From a virus, in the IMG/VR virus record IMGVR_UViG_3300025009_000157, positions 1 through 48,653 of that record: 48,653 bases of DNA, one strand, 5' to 3'. Positions 1 through 6,102 of the stretch are shown piece after piece. How positions within the stretch are numbered: the stretch's first letter is position 1; each line of letters opens with the position of its first letter. A program made the position numbers and the translations under genes. The notes beneath the pieces are model-generated. The model was not told where the DNA came from. It ran no database searches and saw only the letters and a list, made by a program, of their open reading frames with translations.

Positions 1-31
1 CGCCGCCGGGCGGGAAAACTGTCCAAAGGGG

Positions 32-60
32 TTGACACGATTTGCGAAATGGTGTATAAT
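32..60 (+). promoter_or_regulatory. Consensus sigma-70 promoter, leftmost early promoter
   Basis: TTGACA at 32-37, a 17-nt spacer and TATAAT at 55-60 match the bacterial housekeeping consensus perfectly. Transcription would start near 67 and run rightwards through a leader of about 130 nt into the gene at 199. GTCCAA lies 5 nt before the -35 box, as it does at the 4443 promoter. The perfect match suggests strong immediate-early expression by host RNA polymerase. Confidence 0.93.
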
Positions 61-95
61 ATATCCGTTGGGTGAAGAAGATCAGCCCGGCACGG

Positions 96-115
96 ATTGC
101 CCCTCGGGGGGCAAT
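96..115 (+). promoter_or_regulatory. Leader hairpin (invertible-looking stem-loop)
   Basis: An 8-bp stem (ATTGCCCC pairing with GGGGCAAT) closes on a TCGG loop in the 5' leader of the first transcript. In the second terminal-repeat copy the same place reads almost exactly as the reverse complement, one base shorter, and still folds (7-bp stem). Keeping the fold while the strand sense flips suggests the hairpin is functional, perhaps protecting the mRNA 5' end. It may also be prone to replication-slip inversion. Confidence 0.7.
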
Positions 116-198
116 GGATCTTTGACAACGGGCACAGACGGTCAATGTTCTTAATGGCATTCATGCCAAATTATCCTATCACAAAAGGGAGAAATATC

Positions 199-804
199 AT
201 GAAGACATTCAAGGGTATTGATGGTGTTCAGAACATTACGGTAGACGGTGGTATTGTGCGAACAGGCGTTCTCTCCTTCACGACACGAAGGAAGGAATCC
301 CAGAAGGTCAAACTTGCTGGGGATAAGGGAGTGACGTATAATGTTGCTATTGATATCTCTGGAGTTCCTATGGCATGGTTGTTATATCATGCAGGGAAGG
401 ATTTGTTATCAGACTTTAACAATAATAACAAGGATGTTGAGACGCTGAAGGGATGGGGAGATACAACGCAGCATGTCCTGTATGCGGATAAGTACTCTCT
501 GAATGATGATAGAGAGCCTGTGCAGAAACGTGTTGTGCTCACAGCAACGCCGCAGCAACGGAGAATGTCTGCCTGCCAGAGGGTGATTATGTCTCTGCTT
601 GTGAAGAGCACACGGACAGACGAAGAGACACGTTCGCTGAGGAATGCACAATGCAGACTGTTCCTGGATGGCGGGATGCTGCCAGCAATGATTGCCCCTG
701 CACTCTCTATGAGCATGGAGGATGTATTGAAGCTGCAGGAGCAGAATACGCTGGAGGATAAACAGGGCCTTTCTACAAATACCACTGTTGCGCATGGTGC
801 ATGA
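199..804 (+). CDS. Unknown 201-aa early protein, absent from second repeat copy
   Basis: This is the first gene behind the leftmost promoter. The start at 199 follows an AAGGGAG ribosome site 8 nt upstream; an in-frame ATG at 97 lies in the leader hairpin and has no such site. The protein is soluble, with basic and beta-rich character in its first 60 residues and Q/R-rich helices in the middle (around 115-150). It ends in a Met- and Leu-rich helix and a Ser/Thr-rich tail. I see no signal peptide or known motif and do not recognise the family. A 638-bp deletion in the other repeat copy removes all but its first four codons, so at least part of the population seems to do without it. Its place under a perfect promoter fits an accessory takeover or anti-defence role, but that is inference only. 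Confidence 0.75.
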   Translation: MKTFKGIDGVQNITVDGGIVRTGVLSFTTRRKESQKVKLAGDKGVTYNVAIDISGVPMAWLLYHAGKDLLSDFNNNNKDVETLKGWGDTTQHVLYADKYSLNDDREPVQKRVVLTATPQQRRMSACQRVIMSLLVKSTRTDEETRSLRNAQCRLFLDGGMLPAMIAPALSMSMEDVLKLQEQNTLEDKQGLSTNTTVAHGA

Positions 805-914
805 CACTTGCGGTATGGCTGCTCTGCATACAGTAGAGCATGCCATTCAGAACATTGACCGGCAGGAGGACTGATCGGACAGGCATCTCTGACAAACGTC
901 GGGTTTCCCATTGT

Positions 915-1203
915 GAGGCGAGGCGCCTCGCATGCCTAATTGTAAGCCCCCCACCCCACCCCATTTTGACCACTTTCCCTTTGCTGCCCGCTCTTGCATG
1001 CTGGGCGGGGTAGGCTGGGCTGTTTGGTAGTATTGTTGTTATTTAGTTTATTAGAATATTTTTTTTTTTTAAAATATAGTAGTAAGAGAATGAAGGAAGG
1101 CTTCTCTTATAAGAGGCTGACCTCCTGTCCAGCACTGTATAAAGCGACCAAAAAGGGAGGGGGGAGGGGGCTTCCTTTTAGGCATGCGCCTCGCCTCGCC
1201 TCG
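915..1203. repeat. Imperfect 58-bp inverted repeat around an AT-rich core; non-coding, possible origin
   Basis: No gene with a credible start occupies 805-1294. The left arm (about 915-972) contains the palindrome GCGAGGCGCCTCGC, then GCATGCCTAA, a C-rich run and a TTTTGACCA-like end. The right arm (1147-1203) is its imperfect reverse complement, with GGCATGC, a G-rich run and GACCAAAAAGGG. The core of about 170 bp is AT-rich with a run of 12 T (1059-1070). GC-rich inverted arms around an AT-rich unwinding-type core resemble a replication origin, although a small MITE-like element or a packaging structure is also possible. A small hairpin (TGCTCT/AGAGCA, 820-840) follows the first gene. Confidence 0.6.
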
Positions 1204-1294
1204 GTTTTTGTGCGTTTGGCGGATATTGTGTATCATATTGTTACAGGCATACCAGACGGCTATGTCGTCATACCCTTATATAGAGGAGAAGAAC

Positions 1295-1555
1295 ATGATA
1301 GCAGGAACGATTGTACTAGAGGATATGAGTTTGAATTTTCTCGGGGGCCCGGATACTGTGAGCCTGTCCGCGGCAGACACTATCGACGGTGTAGGAGTGC
1401 CTGGTACGACAGAGTGCACGTTTGAGGAACTAGCATGTGTGCTGGCCCTTATGGACAGTGATGATTGGCCATCTGAGATAGAGAAGCACCTCATAGAGGT
1501 GGCGGAGCCGTATGTGCGCGCCTGGGCGTACGGCTTATTACATAGGGAGGAATAG
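1295..1555 (+). CDS. Unknown 86-aa acidic protein
   Basis: The start at 1295 is set by GAGGAG 6 nt upstream. Longer in-frame readings from 1184 would run back into the inverted repeat and have no ribosome site. The protein is small and acidic, with a hydrophobic beta start and a Leu/Ala-rich second half containing an FEELACVLALM helix. I recognise no family. It is the first of several tiny genes, each with its own Shine-Dalgarno site and a TATATAG-like stretch in front, typical of phage early host-takeover blocks. Confidence 0.7.
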   Translation: MIAGTIVLEDMSLNFLGGPDTVSLSAADTIDGVGVPGTTECTFEELACVLALMDSDDWPSEIEKHLIEVAEPYVRAWAYGLLHREE

Positions 1556-1562
1556 CGACGCT

Positions 1563-1587
1563 GCCCACTCTCGCATAGGGAGTGGGC
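1563..1587 (+). other. Intergenic hairpin
   Basis: An 8-bp perfect stem, GCCCACTC pairing with GAGTGGGC, has a 9-nt loop and lies 8 nt after the preceding stop codon. No U-run follows, so it is more likely an mRNA-stabilising or processing hairpin than a rho-independent terminator. Confidence 0.65.
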
Positions 1588-1637
1588 ATGGCCGCCAGTT
1601 CTCTTGGCGTATCCTATCATTGCAGAGGAGAAAGGAC

Positions 1638-1853
1638 ATGGCATATATAGCAGGAAATCCCAAAACAAAGAAGGACCTCAAGAGTTGGATAGCAGAAGGC
1701 CGCGTTGTGCGTGCCTTTCAGCCAAACGATATGTTTGGGGACGGCTCACTGGCGGACGGTGAGCATTGTGTGGAGGGTCCGCACTATCCGCAGCCTCATA
1801 GGTGGTATGCAGTCATTGTTATCGCGAATGGGCATGTCGTTAAGGTGCGGTGA
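1638..1853 (+). CDS. Unknown 71-aa basic protein
   Basis: The start at 1638 follows GAGGAGAAAGG at good spacing. The protein is short, with a Lys-rich amphipathic stretch (KTKKDLKSWI, residues 10-19), His/Pro/Trp-rich middle residues and a hydrophobic beta-strand end. No known motif is seen. The pre-ribosome-site stretch TATCCTATCA also occurs before the gene at 199, suggesting shared leader design among early genes. Confidence 0.65.
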   Translation: MAYIAGNPKTKKDLKSWIAEGRVVRAFQPNDMFGDGSLADGEHCVEGPHYPQPHRWYAVIVIANGHVVKVR

Positions 1854-1881
1854 GGTGGTGAGGGGCAGCAAAGGGGGACGT

Positions 1882-1910
1882 CAGGTCTGTTCAGAAACTG
1901 AACAAAACTG
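1882..1910. promoter_or_regulatory. 29-bp dyad element, copy 1 of 8
   Basis: CAG, gtct, GTTCAG, AAA, CTGAAC, aaaa, CTG. It lies 41 bp before the start at 1951 and sits inside a larger stem (GGGGG-A-CGTCAG before, CTGATG-CCCCC after, about 1873-1918). The outer CAG/CTG and inner CAG/CTG triplets are 10 bp apart, one helical turn. This pattern suggests a protein dimer or tetramer binding one face of the DNA. Confidence 0.85.
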
Positions 1911-1950
1911 ATGCCCCCCTCTACCTATATATAGAAGAGGAGACAGAAAC

Positions 1951-2256
1951 ATGCAGCTGAATATCGTAAGGATAACAGACGACATGGCCATTGAGGAAGG
2001 TGGATACTTTGTTATTCTACCTGGGACAATAGAGCAGGCCCTTATGGCAATGCGGAATATGGCATTTCCCGCCAGTACGGAGCAGGAGGCACAGGACGCC
2101 TTCTTTGTCCCTTTCTTTTGGGATACTGAGGAGCCAATAACCACCCAGCTCTTGTCAATAGAGGATGCCTGGGCAGATAGAACGCCCACAAAAGCAGAGC
2201 TCGCAGATCGCGGAACTATATATGTGACAAGAAGGGAGAAGGAGAAACATGATTGA
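1951..2256 (+). CDS. Unknown 101-aa acidic protein
   Basis: The ATG at 1951 follows GAGGAG 8 nt upstream, downstream of dyad copy 1. The protein is acidic, with a beta-rich start, a central helix and an FFVPFFW hydrophobic stretch (about residues 51-57); its last residues are charged. I recognise no family. Its end overlaps the next gene by 8 nt, which implies coupled translation. Confidence 0.7.
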   Translation: MQLNIVRITDDMAIEEGGYFVILPGTIEQALMAMRNMAFPASTEQEAQDAFFVPFFWDTEEPITTQLLSIEDAWADRTPTKAELADRGTIYVTRREKEKHD

Positions 2257-2446
2257 CTATCAGAAGGTAAAGTACGTCGTTGCCCCTATGGCAACAGACA
2301 CAGGGGATGATATTGTCCTCTATGAGACGTTAGAGGAGGCTACTAAGCGCTTCCACACACTGATCGACGCAGGACAGGAGCCTCTCCTCCTCAAGGTAGA
2401 GCCACTCATGTGGCTGTCTGTACCAGGGAAGGAGAGCGCCCAATGA
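2249..2446 (+). CDS. Unknown 65-aa protein
   Basis: It starts inside the end of the preceding gene and has a strong AGGGAGAAGGAG site. The pattern of beta strand (VKYVVAPM), acidic helix with TLEEATKRFHTL, then strand (LLLKVEPL) resembles a small alpha/beta fold. The same pattern recurs in the next gene (VFLILSDEED, then ALDIARSL), so the two may be distant paralogues. Function unknown. Confidence 0.65.
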   Translation: MIDYQKVKYVVAPMATDTGDDIVLYETLEEATKRFHTLIDAGQEPLLLKVEPLMWLSVPGKESAQ

Positions 2447-2472
2447 CCATAGAAGAAGAAGGGAGACAGAAC

Positions 2473-2664
2473 ATGGACCTTGTACCTGAGAAAGTATTCC
2501 TTATCCTCTCTGATGAGGAAGATGAGCCTCCCCTAATCTTCAGGGACATTGCATTGGCCCTGGATATTGCCCGCAGCCTCATGTACTTTGGGGCAACTGC
2601 GGAGGTATACGAATGTGTTCTGATAAAGACATATAGAGTGGGGCAACAGAAAGAAGAAGCATAG
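2473..2664 (+). CDS. Unknown 63-aa acidic protein
   Basis: I chose the start at 2473 because GGGAGACAGAAC in front of it closely copies the leader of the gene at 1951. An alternative ATG at 2443 overlaps the preceding stop codon as ATGA and would add 10 residues. The protein is acidic, with strand, acidic loop, helix and strand, weakly like its upstream neighbour. Function unknown. Confidence 0.6.
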   Translation: MDLVPEKVFLILSDEEDEPPLIFRDIALALDIARSLMYFGATAEVYECVLIKTYRVGQQKEEA

Positions 2665-2747
2665 ACATGGGGCGGCCCAACATGCGGCTGGGCAGTCCTA
2701 GCCTATCCTTCTTGGACAGGACATATATAGGGCAAAGGAGAAATAGC

Positions 2748-2777
2748 ATGGACGAGTTTAGCATGGACGAGTTTAGC
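2748..2777 (+). repeat. 15-bp tandem duplication at a start codon
   Basis: ATGGACGAGTTTAGC occurs twice in a row and is followed by a third ATG. The duplication repeats the start codon with the first five codons. It may be a recent slip event that gives alternative start positions. Confidence 0.9.
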
Positions 2778-3341
2778 ATGATGTTACTACGGGCACTGCT
2801 GGAGGACCGGGAAATGCGGGAACTGCTGGACAAAGAGCACAAAGCCGAAGGGCACTGGCAGGTATTTACCCTTGAGGAGCAGCAAAGGATACTTCCAAAG
2901 ATACGAGGGTGGAATGCCCATGAAAGGGGGAGAGACGGCTCTCACTGCAATAGCCAGCTGGCAGCAGAAATAGCAAAGAGCACAACGAACACGATAGACA
3001 CTAGCATGACACTGCATAGAAGTCTCGACGAACTAAACGTGGCCCTGGTTAACCTAGAACAAGATAGGCACATACCTGTGGACCTACGGAGAGACAGCAT
3101 CGTTGCCCTTACTGACATGCGTGAGCATATTCTCACTGTTATCGATGCGCTTCTGGACTATCAGGAACACATGCTCGCGCAGGCAAAGAGTGCCCTACGT
3201 GAGGAGCAACGGGAACAGAGCATAGAATGTGACGAGAATCTGTATGAGGACACACAGGGGGAGCCTGAAGAAACAGAAGCATATCATGCGGGACCTGCTA
3301 TTGGAGGACCAGGAGCGGGCAGACCTAGCGCAGGATGCTGA
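2748..3341 (+). CDS. Unknown 197-aa helical protein with duplicated start
   Basis: The start at 2748 follows AAAGGAG 7 nt upstream; in-frame codons upstream from 2667 lack a site. The first ten residues are a perfect repeat (MDEFS twice), so a second in-frame ATG lies 15 nt later. The protein is mostly helical, rich in Glu, Arg and Leu, with coiled-coil-like segments at about 10-40 and 85-160. Its tail is Gly/Pro-rich and looks disordered. No catalytic motif is visible. A role as a scaffold or protein-binding factor is a guess. Confidence 0.65.
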   Translation: MDEFSMDEFSMMLLRALLEDREMRELLDKEHKAEGHWQVFTLEEQQRILPKIRGWNAHERGRDGSHCNSQLAAEIAKSTTNTIDTSMTLHRSLDELNVALVNLEQDRHIPVDLRRDSIVALTDMREHILTVIDALLDYQEHMLAQAKSALREEQREQSIECDENLYEDTQGEPEETEAYHAGPAIGGPGAGRPSAGC

Positions 3342-3361
3342 CCCTCTGTAAGAGTATAAAG

Positions 3362-3392
3362 GGGGAGACACTCACACATAGGGTGTCTCCCC
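3362..3392 (+). terminator. Strong hairpin, possible terminator or processing site
   Basis: A 10-bp perfect stem, GGGGAGACAC with GTGTCTCCCC, has an 11-nt loop in the 78-nt gap between two genes. The sequence after it is TATGCATAG rather than a U-run. Termination would therefore be weak and RNA stabilisation is equally likely. Confidence 0.55.
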
Positions 3393-3419
3393 TATGCATA
3401 GTATAGAAAGGAGCATATC

Positions 3420-3827
3420 ATGCGAATAGCAAGAAGAACAAACGCCCTAAAGGCAATACAGGCCCTGGATATCTTTGCCTGTTCCTCTGCCCAAGTATGG
3501 CTCTCGGATAAGTCTATACAGGAAGCATGGGATACATGCCCATCTGTTGGCTGGATGTCTCTGATAATAGCCGACCTCTTTGCTGAAGATAGCCCTACTT
3601 GTCGGCAAGCCCAGAAGATATTCCGCGAGACCATGCGTATTTCTATAGAAGAGCAAGAGGCACTCGCATATCCACTTGACTTCACAACATGCTGTATGCG
3701 ACAGGCCAATAAGGTACGTGCCCTCCTGCCCTTAGAAGAACTCATAAGGATATGCAACACTAAGGGCGCATGGCAGAAGGAGGCAACATGCAAACAACCA
3801 ACAAGAAGAGATACTACTTCCTCATAG
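3420..3827 (+). CDS. Unknown 135-aa protein, paralogue A
   Basis: The start has AAAGGAG 7 nt upstream. The core motif, a short acidic lead followed by EAWDTCPSVGW (residues about 35-45), is shared with the gene at 4003 (REAWDTCTRPQW). Spacing from the start and the following hydrophobic helix are also alike, so the two are diverged tandem paralogues separated by one small gene. The protein is helical with several cysteines. Family and function not recognised. It may represent a phage-specific module duplicated for diversification. Confidence 0.7.
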   Translation: MRIARRTNALKAIQALDIFACSSAQVWLSDKSIQEAWDTCPSVGWMSLIIADLFAEDSPTCRQAQKIFRETMRISIEEQEALAYPLDFTTCCMRQANKVRALLPLEELIRICNTKGAWQKEATCKQPTRRDTTSS

Positions 3828-4015
3828 TATACGATCGGAAGAAGCACAGAATGCGCCTCTTTGGGCGTAGCCTTGTCAGTCGAGCACACATAGAACAGTG
3901 GATACGTGTGGCAGAGGCTTGGGGACACCTACGGCCAATGTTATACAGTCGCTATATATCGCCGGACGCTGTTCGAGTAGAAAGAGAAAGGATAGGAGAG
4001 ACATGGAGACGCTAA
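3788..4015 (+). CDS. Unknown 75-aa very basic protein
   Basis: It starts at 3788 with AGGAGG 4 nt before the ATG, inside the last 40 nt of the preceding gene. The protein is rich in Arg, Lys, Tyr and Trp, with a hydrophobic strand YYFLIVYD near the start and a cluster of Arg at the end. Its charge would suit nucleic-acid binding, but I see no known DNA-binding fold. It lies between two paralogues and overlaps both. Confidence 0.65.
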   Translation: MQTTNKKRYYFLIVYDRKKHRMRLFGRSLVSRAHIEQWIRVAEAWGHLRPMLYSRYISPDAVRVERERIGETWRR

Positions 4016-4398
4016 CAAGACAAGAACTTGCGGACATGCGCGCAATGAAGGCAATGAATCTTCTCAAGGATAGCCTAAATCTCCCATATAGGCCCTGCCA
4101 AAAGGCAGAGGACTGGCTCATAATGGAAGACAAGACAGTACGTGAAGCGTGGGATACTTGCACACGCCCACAGTGGATGCACAGTATCTTGTATACTATA
4201 GCACATGACACCTTATGGCCAGAGGCTATCAACAAAGTCTTCGACACCTATGACTATGTGCGCGTTACAAGTGCCCATAGCACAGAAGAAGACCCAGAGA
4301 TAGCAGACACAGTGCGAGCAGTAGTCCCAACAGACCTGTTTCTCTCTGCCCTCCTACGCGCCATAACACAGGAGGAGGTGGGCATGCCAAATTTGTAA
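4003..4398 (+). CDS. Unknown 131-aa protein, paralogue B
   Basis: The start at 4003 has GATAGGAGAG close upstream and overlaps the end of the preceding gene by 13 nt. The protein is helical and shares the EAWDTC core and following Trp with the gene at 3420, so it is a diverged paralogue. Its second half (about 75-131) contains an acidic linker and a Leu-rich helix, and ends in MPNL. It is the last gene before a gap holding the next promoter. Function unknown. Confidence 0.7.
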   Translation: METLTRQELADMRAMKAMNLLKDSLNLPYRPCQKAEDWLIMEDKTVREAWDTCTRPQWMHSILYTIAHDTLWPEAINKVFDTYDYVRVTSAHSTEEDPEIADTVRAVVPTDLFLSALLRAITQEEVGMPNL

Positions 4399-4442
4399 CA
4401 CCCTGTTACGTAAAATAAATCAATAAATATCGTCCAATGACC

Positions 4443-4471
4443 TTGACAAACCCAATGGAGGATGATATAAT
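4443..4471 (+). promoter_or_regulatory. Consensus sigma-70 promoter
   Basis: TTGACA at 4443-4448, a 17-nt spacer and TATAAT at 4466-4471. The start point would be near 4478, leaving a leader of under 20 nt before the ATG at 4496. The upstream 4420-4431 stretch is AT-rich, like an UP element. GTCCAA precedes the -35 by 5 nt, exactly as at the 32-60 promoter. Confidence 0.92.
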
Positions 4472-4495
4472 TCGCGTACGAAATGGATAAATAGC

Positions 4496-4876
4496 ATGGG
4501 CAGCATAAGAGGAAAGAAGGTTATCGTAACAGCGCGGCTGGACCCTATCTTGCTCGCGCAGGTGCTAGACTTCTATGCCCGCCAAGGCGCACGCATTCCT
4601 TCTCTCTCCTTCTTGGTAGGAAGAAGTATAGGAGACCTTACTGCTCTGCTGGGAAAGCACGGCCTCCTCCCGCCAGCCCGCACATATGAGGAGGCGCTCA
4701 TGCGGTTGCAGAAGGGAGCAGAGCCAAGGGACACGGCGAGCAGTGTCATAAGGGAATTGTCACCTGCAAGTATAGACTTCCCAGAACCAGCAAGCGCCAC
4801 TATCGAGGATATTGCGCGGCTCCTCGCAGAGCAAGCGGCAGAGGAGCAAGCGGCAGAGGAGGAGGGCACAACATGA
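4496..4876 (+). CDS. Small protein with a possible ribbon-helix-helix start
   Basis: The 126-aa protein has its own perfect promoter. The N-terminus reads as a strand (KVIVTARLD) followed by two helices (about 17-30 and 38-53), like ribbon-helix-helix DNA-binding proteins. That reading is an inference from pattern only. The second half is a disordered-looking linker and an acidic helix ending in a small repeat (EEQAA twice, from a 15-bp tandem repeat near 4837-4866). A strongly promoted small DNA-binding protein would be a candidate regulator for the dyad elements. The stop overlaps the next start (ATGA). Confidence 0.6.
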   Translation: MGSIRGKKVIVTARLDPILLAQVLDFYARQGARIPSLSFLVGRSIGDLTALLGKHGLLPPARTYEEALMRLQKGAEPRDTASSVIRELSPASIDFPEPASATIEDIARLLAEQAAEEQAAEEEGTT

Positions 4877-5172
4877 TAGTATCGGGCACGCACTTCTCCA
4901 TATTCATGAGGGATAGCAAGGTTGCCCTGGAGATAGAGGAGCCTGACTTTGCCCTCCTTCGAGAGGACCCTGACTTCTATAGGTTCTTCATACAAGAGGT
5001 GGCAAAACATACCAGTCTAGCAAAGAAAAGAATTCGAGAGATTGCGTATGAAGATGGCTATGCCGATGCCCTGAAGCATTATGGCATATCCCAGGAACAA
5101 ATAAACAGTATCGCGAAACAGGTAGATGGGGAGAGTATGCAGCTTATGCTCTTTCCCCTGGAAGAAGAGTAG
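4873..5172 (+). CDS. Unknown 99-aa acidic protein
   Basis: It starts in the ATGA overlap with the preceding gene, which is co-transcribed and probably translationally coupled. The protein is acidic, with two helical parts and a conserved-looking middle around KKRIREIAYEDGYADAL. Family unknown. Its pairing with the ribbon-helix-helix-like gene in one small operon could mean a partner or co-regulator, but nothing in the sequence proves that. Confidence 0.65.
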   Translation: MIVSGTHFSIFMRDSKVALEIEEPDFALLREDPDFYRFFIQEVAKHTSLAKKRIREIAYEDGYADALKHYGISQEQINSIAKQVDGESMQLMLFPLEEE

Positions 5173-5186
5173 CAAGACCAGCAACC

Positions 5187-5215
5187 CAGGTTTGTTCAGA
5201 AACTGAACAGACCTA
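5187..5215. promoter_or_regulatory. 29-bp dyad element, copy 2 of 8
   Basis: CAG, gttt, GTTCAG, AAA, CTGAAC, agac, CTA, in the 81-nt gap before the gene at 5254. Here the inner stem extends through the 4-nt arms (AGGTTT with AGACCT, one wobble), so the transcript could fold into a 12-bp hairpin with an AAA loop. Confidence 0.85.
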
Positions 5216-5253
5216 CACAATAGCCCAGATGGGCGAAACAAAGGAGACTTACA

Positions 5254-5661
5254 ATGTCAGAGCAACTGTTGGAACAAGAAGTGCAGAATGGGCAGGAAGA
5301 AGTTACAGATGGCACTATCGAAGTATCGGTGTCTTCTCCTAGTAAGGGTATCCAGCCCTTCTCCTTCACATTGAACTTTGGCGCCACGCTTGCGGAGAAA
5401 GTGGAGCGCATTGGCGAGAGTGTGGTCAACAAGTTGTGCGAACGTATGATTCGCACAGACGCCAGAAACAAAGCGGCCGCCTCCCTCACAGACGGCGATA
5501 CGCAGGAGGCCGTCCTAGCGGAAATGCAGACCTGGACTCCTGGCGTCATTGCGCAACGTGAGAAGGGTGAAACCCTCAAGGGCCTGAAGAGCAAGCTCGC
5601 CTCATTCGCCAGTGCGGAAGAGAAGAGAGCTTATCTCCGCGAGATGGGCCTGATCGACTAG
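5254..5661 (+). CDS. Unknown 135-aa protein
   Basis: The start at 5254 follows AAAGGAG, 39 bp after dyad copy 2. The N-terminal 30 residues are acidic and Gln-rich. Next comes a strand pair (IQPFSFTLNFG), then helices with charged residues and an Ala/Glu/Lys-rich end. The layout of acidic tail, beta hairpin and helical bundle would suit a DNA-mimic or ssDNA-associated protein, but I cannot assign a family. It is followed by a good terminator-like hairpin, so it may form its own transcription unit. Confidence 0.7.
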   Translation: MSEQLLEQEVQNGQEEVTDGTIEVSVSSPSKGIQPFSFTLNFGATLAEKVERIGESVVNKLCERMIRTDARNKAAASLTDGDTQEAVLAEMQTWTPGVIAQREKGETLKGLKSKLASFASAEEKRAYLREMGLID

Positions 5662-5677
5662 CATATATGCATGTACA

Positions 5678-5700
5678 GGGCAGGGCTAACAACCCTGCCC
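5678..5700 (+). terminator. Probable terminator
   Basis: An 8-bp perfect stem, GGGCAGGG with CCCTGCCC, has a 7-nt loop and is followed by TCTCTTCT. It lies 16 nt after the stop codon at 5661. The U-tract is interrupted, so termination may be partial. Confidence 0.6.
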
Positions 5701-5757
5701 TCTCTTCTGCCAATAATGGCCAGTCAGAACAAGTTCCGCACAAACAGGGGAAGCGCC

Positions 5758-5949
5758 ATGAAGAGTAGGATAACAGAGCAGAGCCTAGCCATAAACAGGC
5801 ACGTTGCAAAGAATATTCAGCGTATGCGTAAGGCTCGTGGCATGACAGCCAGGGAGACCGCAGAGCTCCTTGGCATAACAAAGGAGATAACAAAGGGCGC
5901 ATTGGAGGTATATAGAACATGGCAGATTTCATCACCCCACAAGGACTAG
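5758..5949 (+). CDS. Short XRE-like helix-turn-helix protein
   Basis: The 63-aa protein contains the first half of an XRE/Cro-type domain: about residues 13-45 read as NIQRMRKARGMTARETAELL followed by GIT, matching the usual helix 1 and helix 2. The recognition-helix part that normally follows is replaced by an unrelated tail. It may be a truncated or degraded regulator. The start at 5758 has only a weak GGGGAAG site. It overlaps the next gene by 31 nt. Confidence 0.5.
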   Translation: MKSRITEQSLAINRHVAKNIQRMRKARGMTARETAELLGITKEITKGALEVYRTWQISSPHKD

Positions 5950-6101
5950 ACGCGCTGGAGCAAGAGATAACAAACGCCCCAGGAGACACAGTACCAAAGG
6001 CAGTCGCCTTGCTTCTTATCCGCCTACTTCGAGAGAGTGAAGCAGACGTTGCCAAGGGAGCAAGAGCGATAGAGCAACTGCACAGGCTATTAGGAGCATA
6101 A
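5919..6101 (+). CDS. Unknown 60-aa helical protein
   Basis: The ATG at 5919 follows TTGGAGG 9 nt upstream and lies inside the end of the HTH-like gene. The protein is small and mostly helical, with a Leu-rich stretch VALLLIRLLRE in the middle and a helical end. No known motif. It ends one base before the ligase gene and appears co-translated with it. Confidence 0.6.
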   Translation: MADFITPQGLDALEQEITNAPGDTVPKAVALLLIRLLRESEADVAKGARAIEQLHRLLGA

Positions 6102-6102
6102 G

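Larger units (their letters stand above)
1..980. repeat. Terminal repeat, long (left) copy
   Basis: Positions 1-205 and 844-980 recur at the right end (48313-48653). The right copy lacks 638 bases found here, including the first gene. The remaining differences are a rearranged hairpin at 96-115 and a three-base change near 872 (ACTGATCGG here, ACGTATCGG there). The repeat shows that the sequence closes on itself with a unit of 48312 bases. Because it is imperfect it is not a simple assembler overlap. It either joins two variants of a circularly permuted or concatemeric genome, or it is a true terminal redundancy with unequal ends. Confidence 0.9.

Noticed and set aside
97-198. Upstream extension of the first gene
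   Set aside because: It would begin inside the leader hairpin with no ribosome site, while the ATG at 199 has AAGGGAG at correct spacing.
199-843. Mobile element inserted with 6-bp target duplication
   Set aside because: CATTCA flanks the segment, but it has no inverted ends or transposase, and the gene's start codon and ribosome site lie outside it. Deletion by microhomology is simpler.
994-1425. 143-codon open frame
   Set aside because: Its first part lies in the inverted repeat and T12 core, it has no ribosome site, and it overlaps the better gene at 1295 in another frame.
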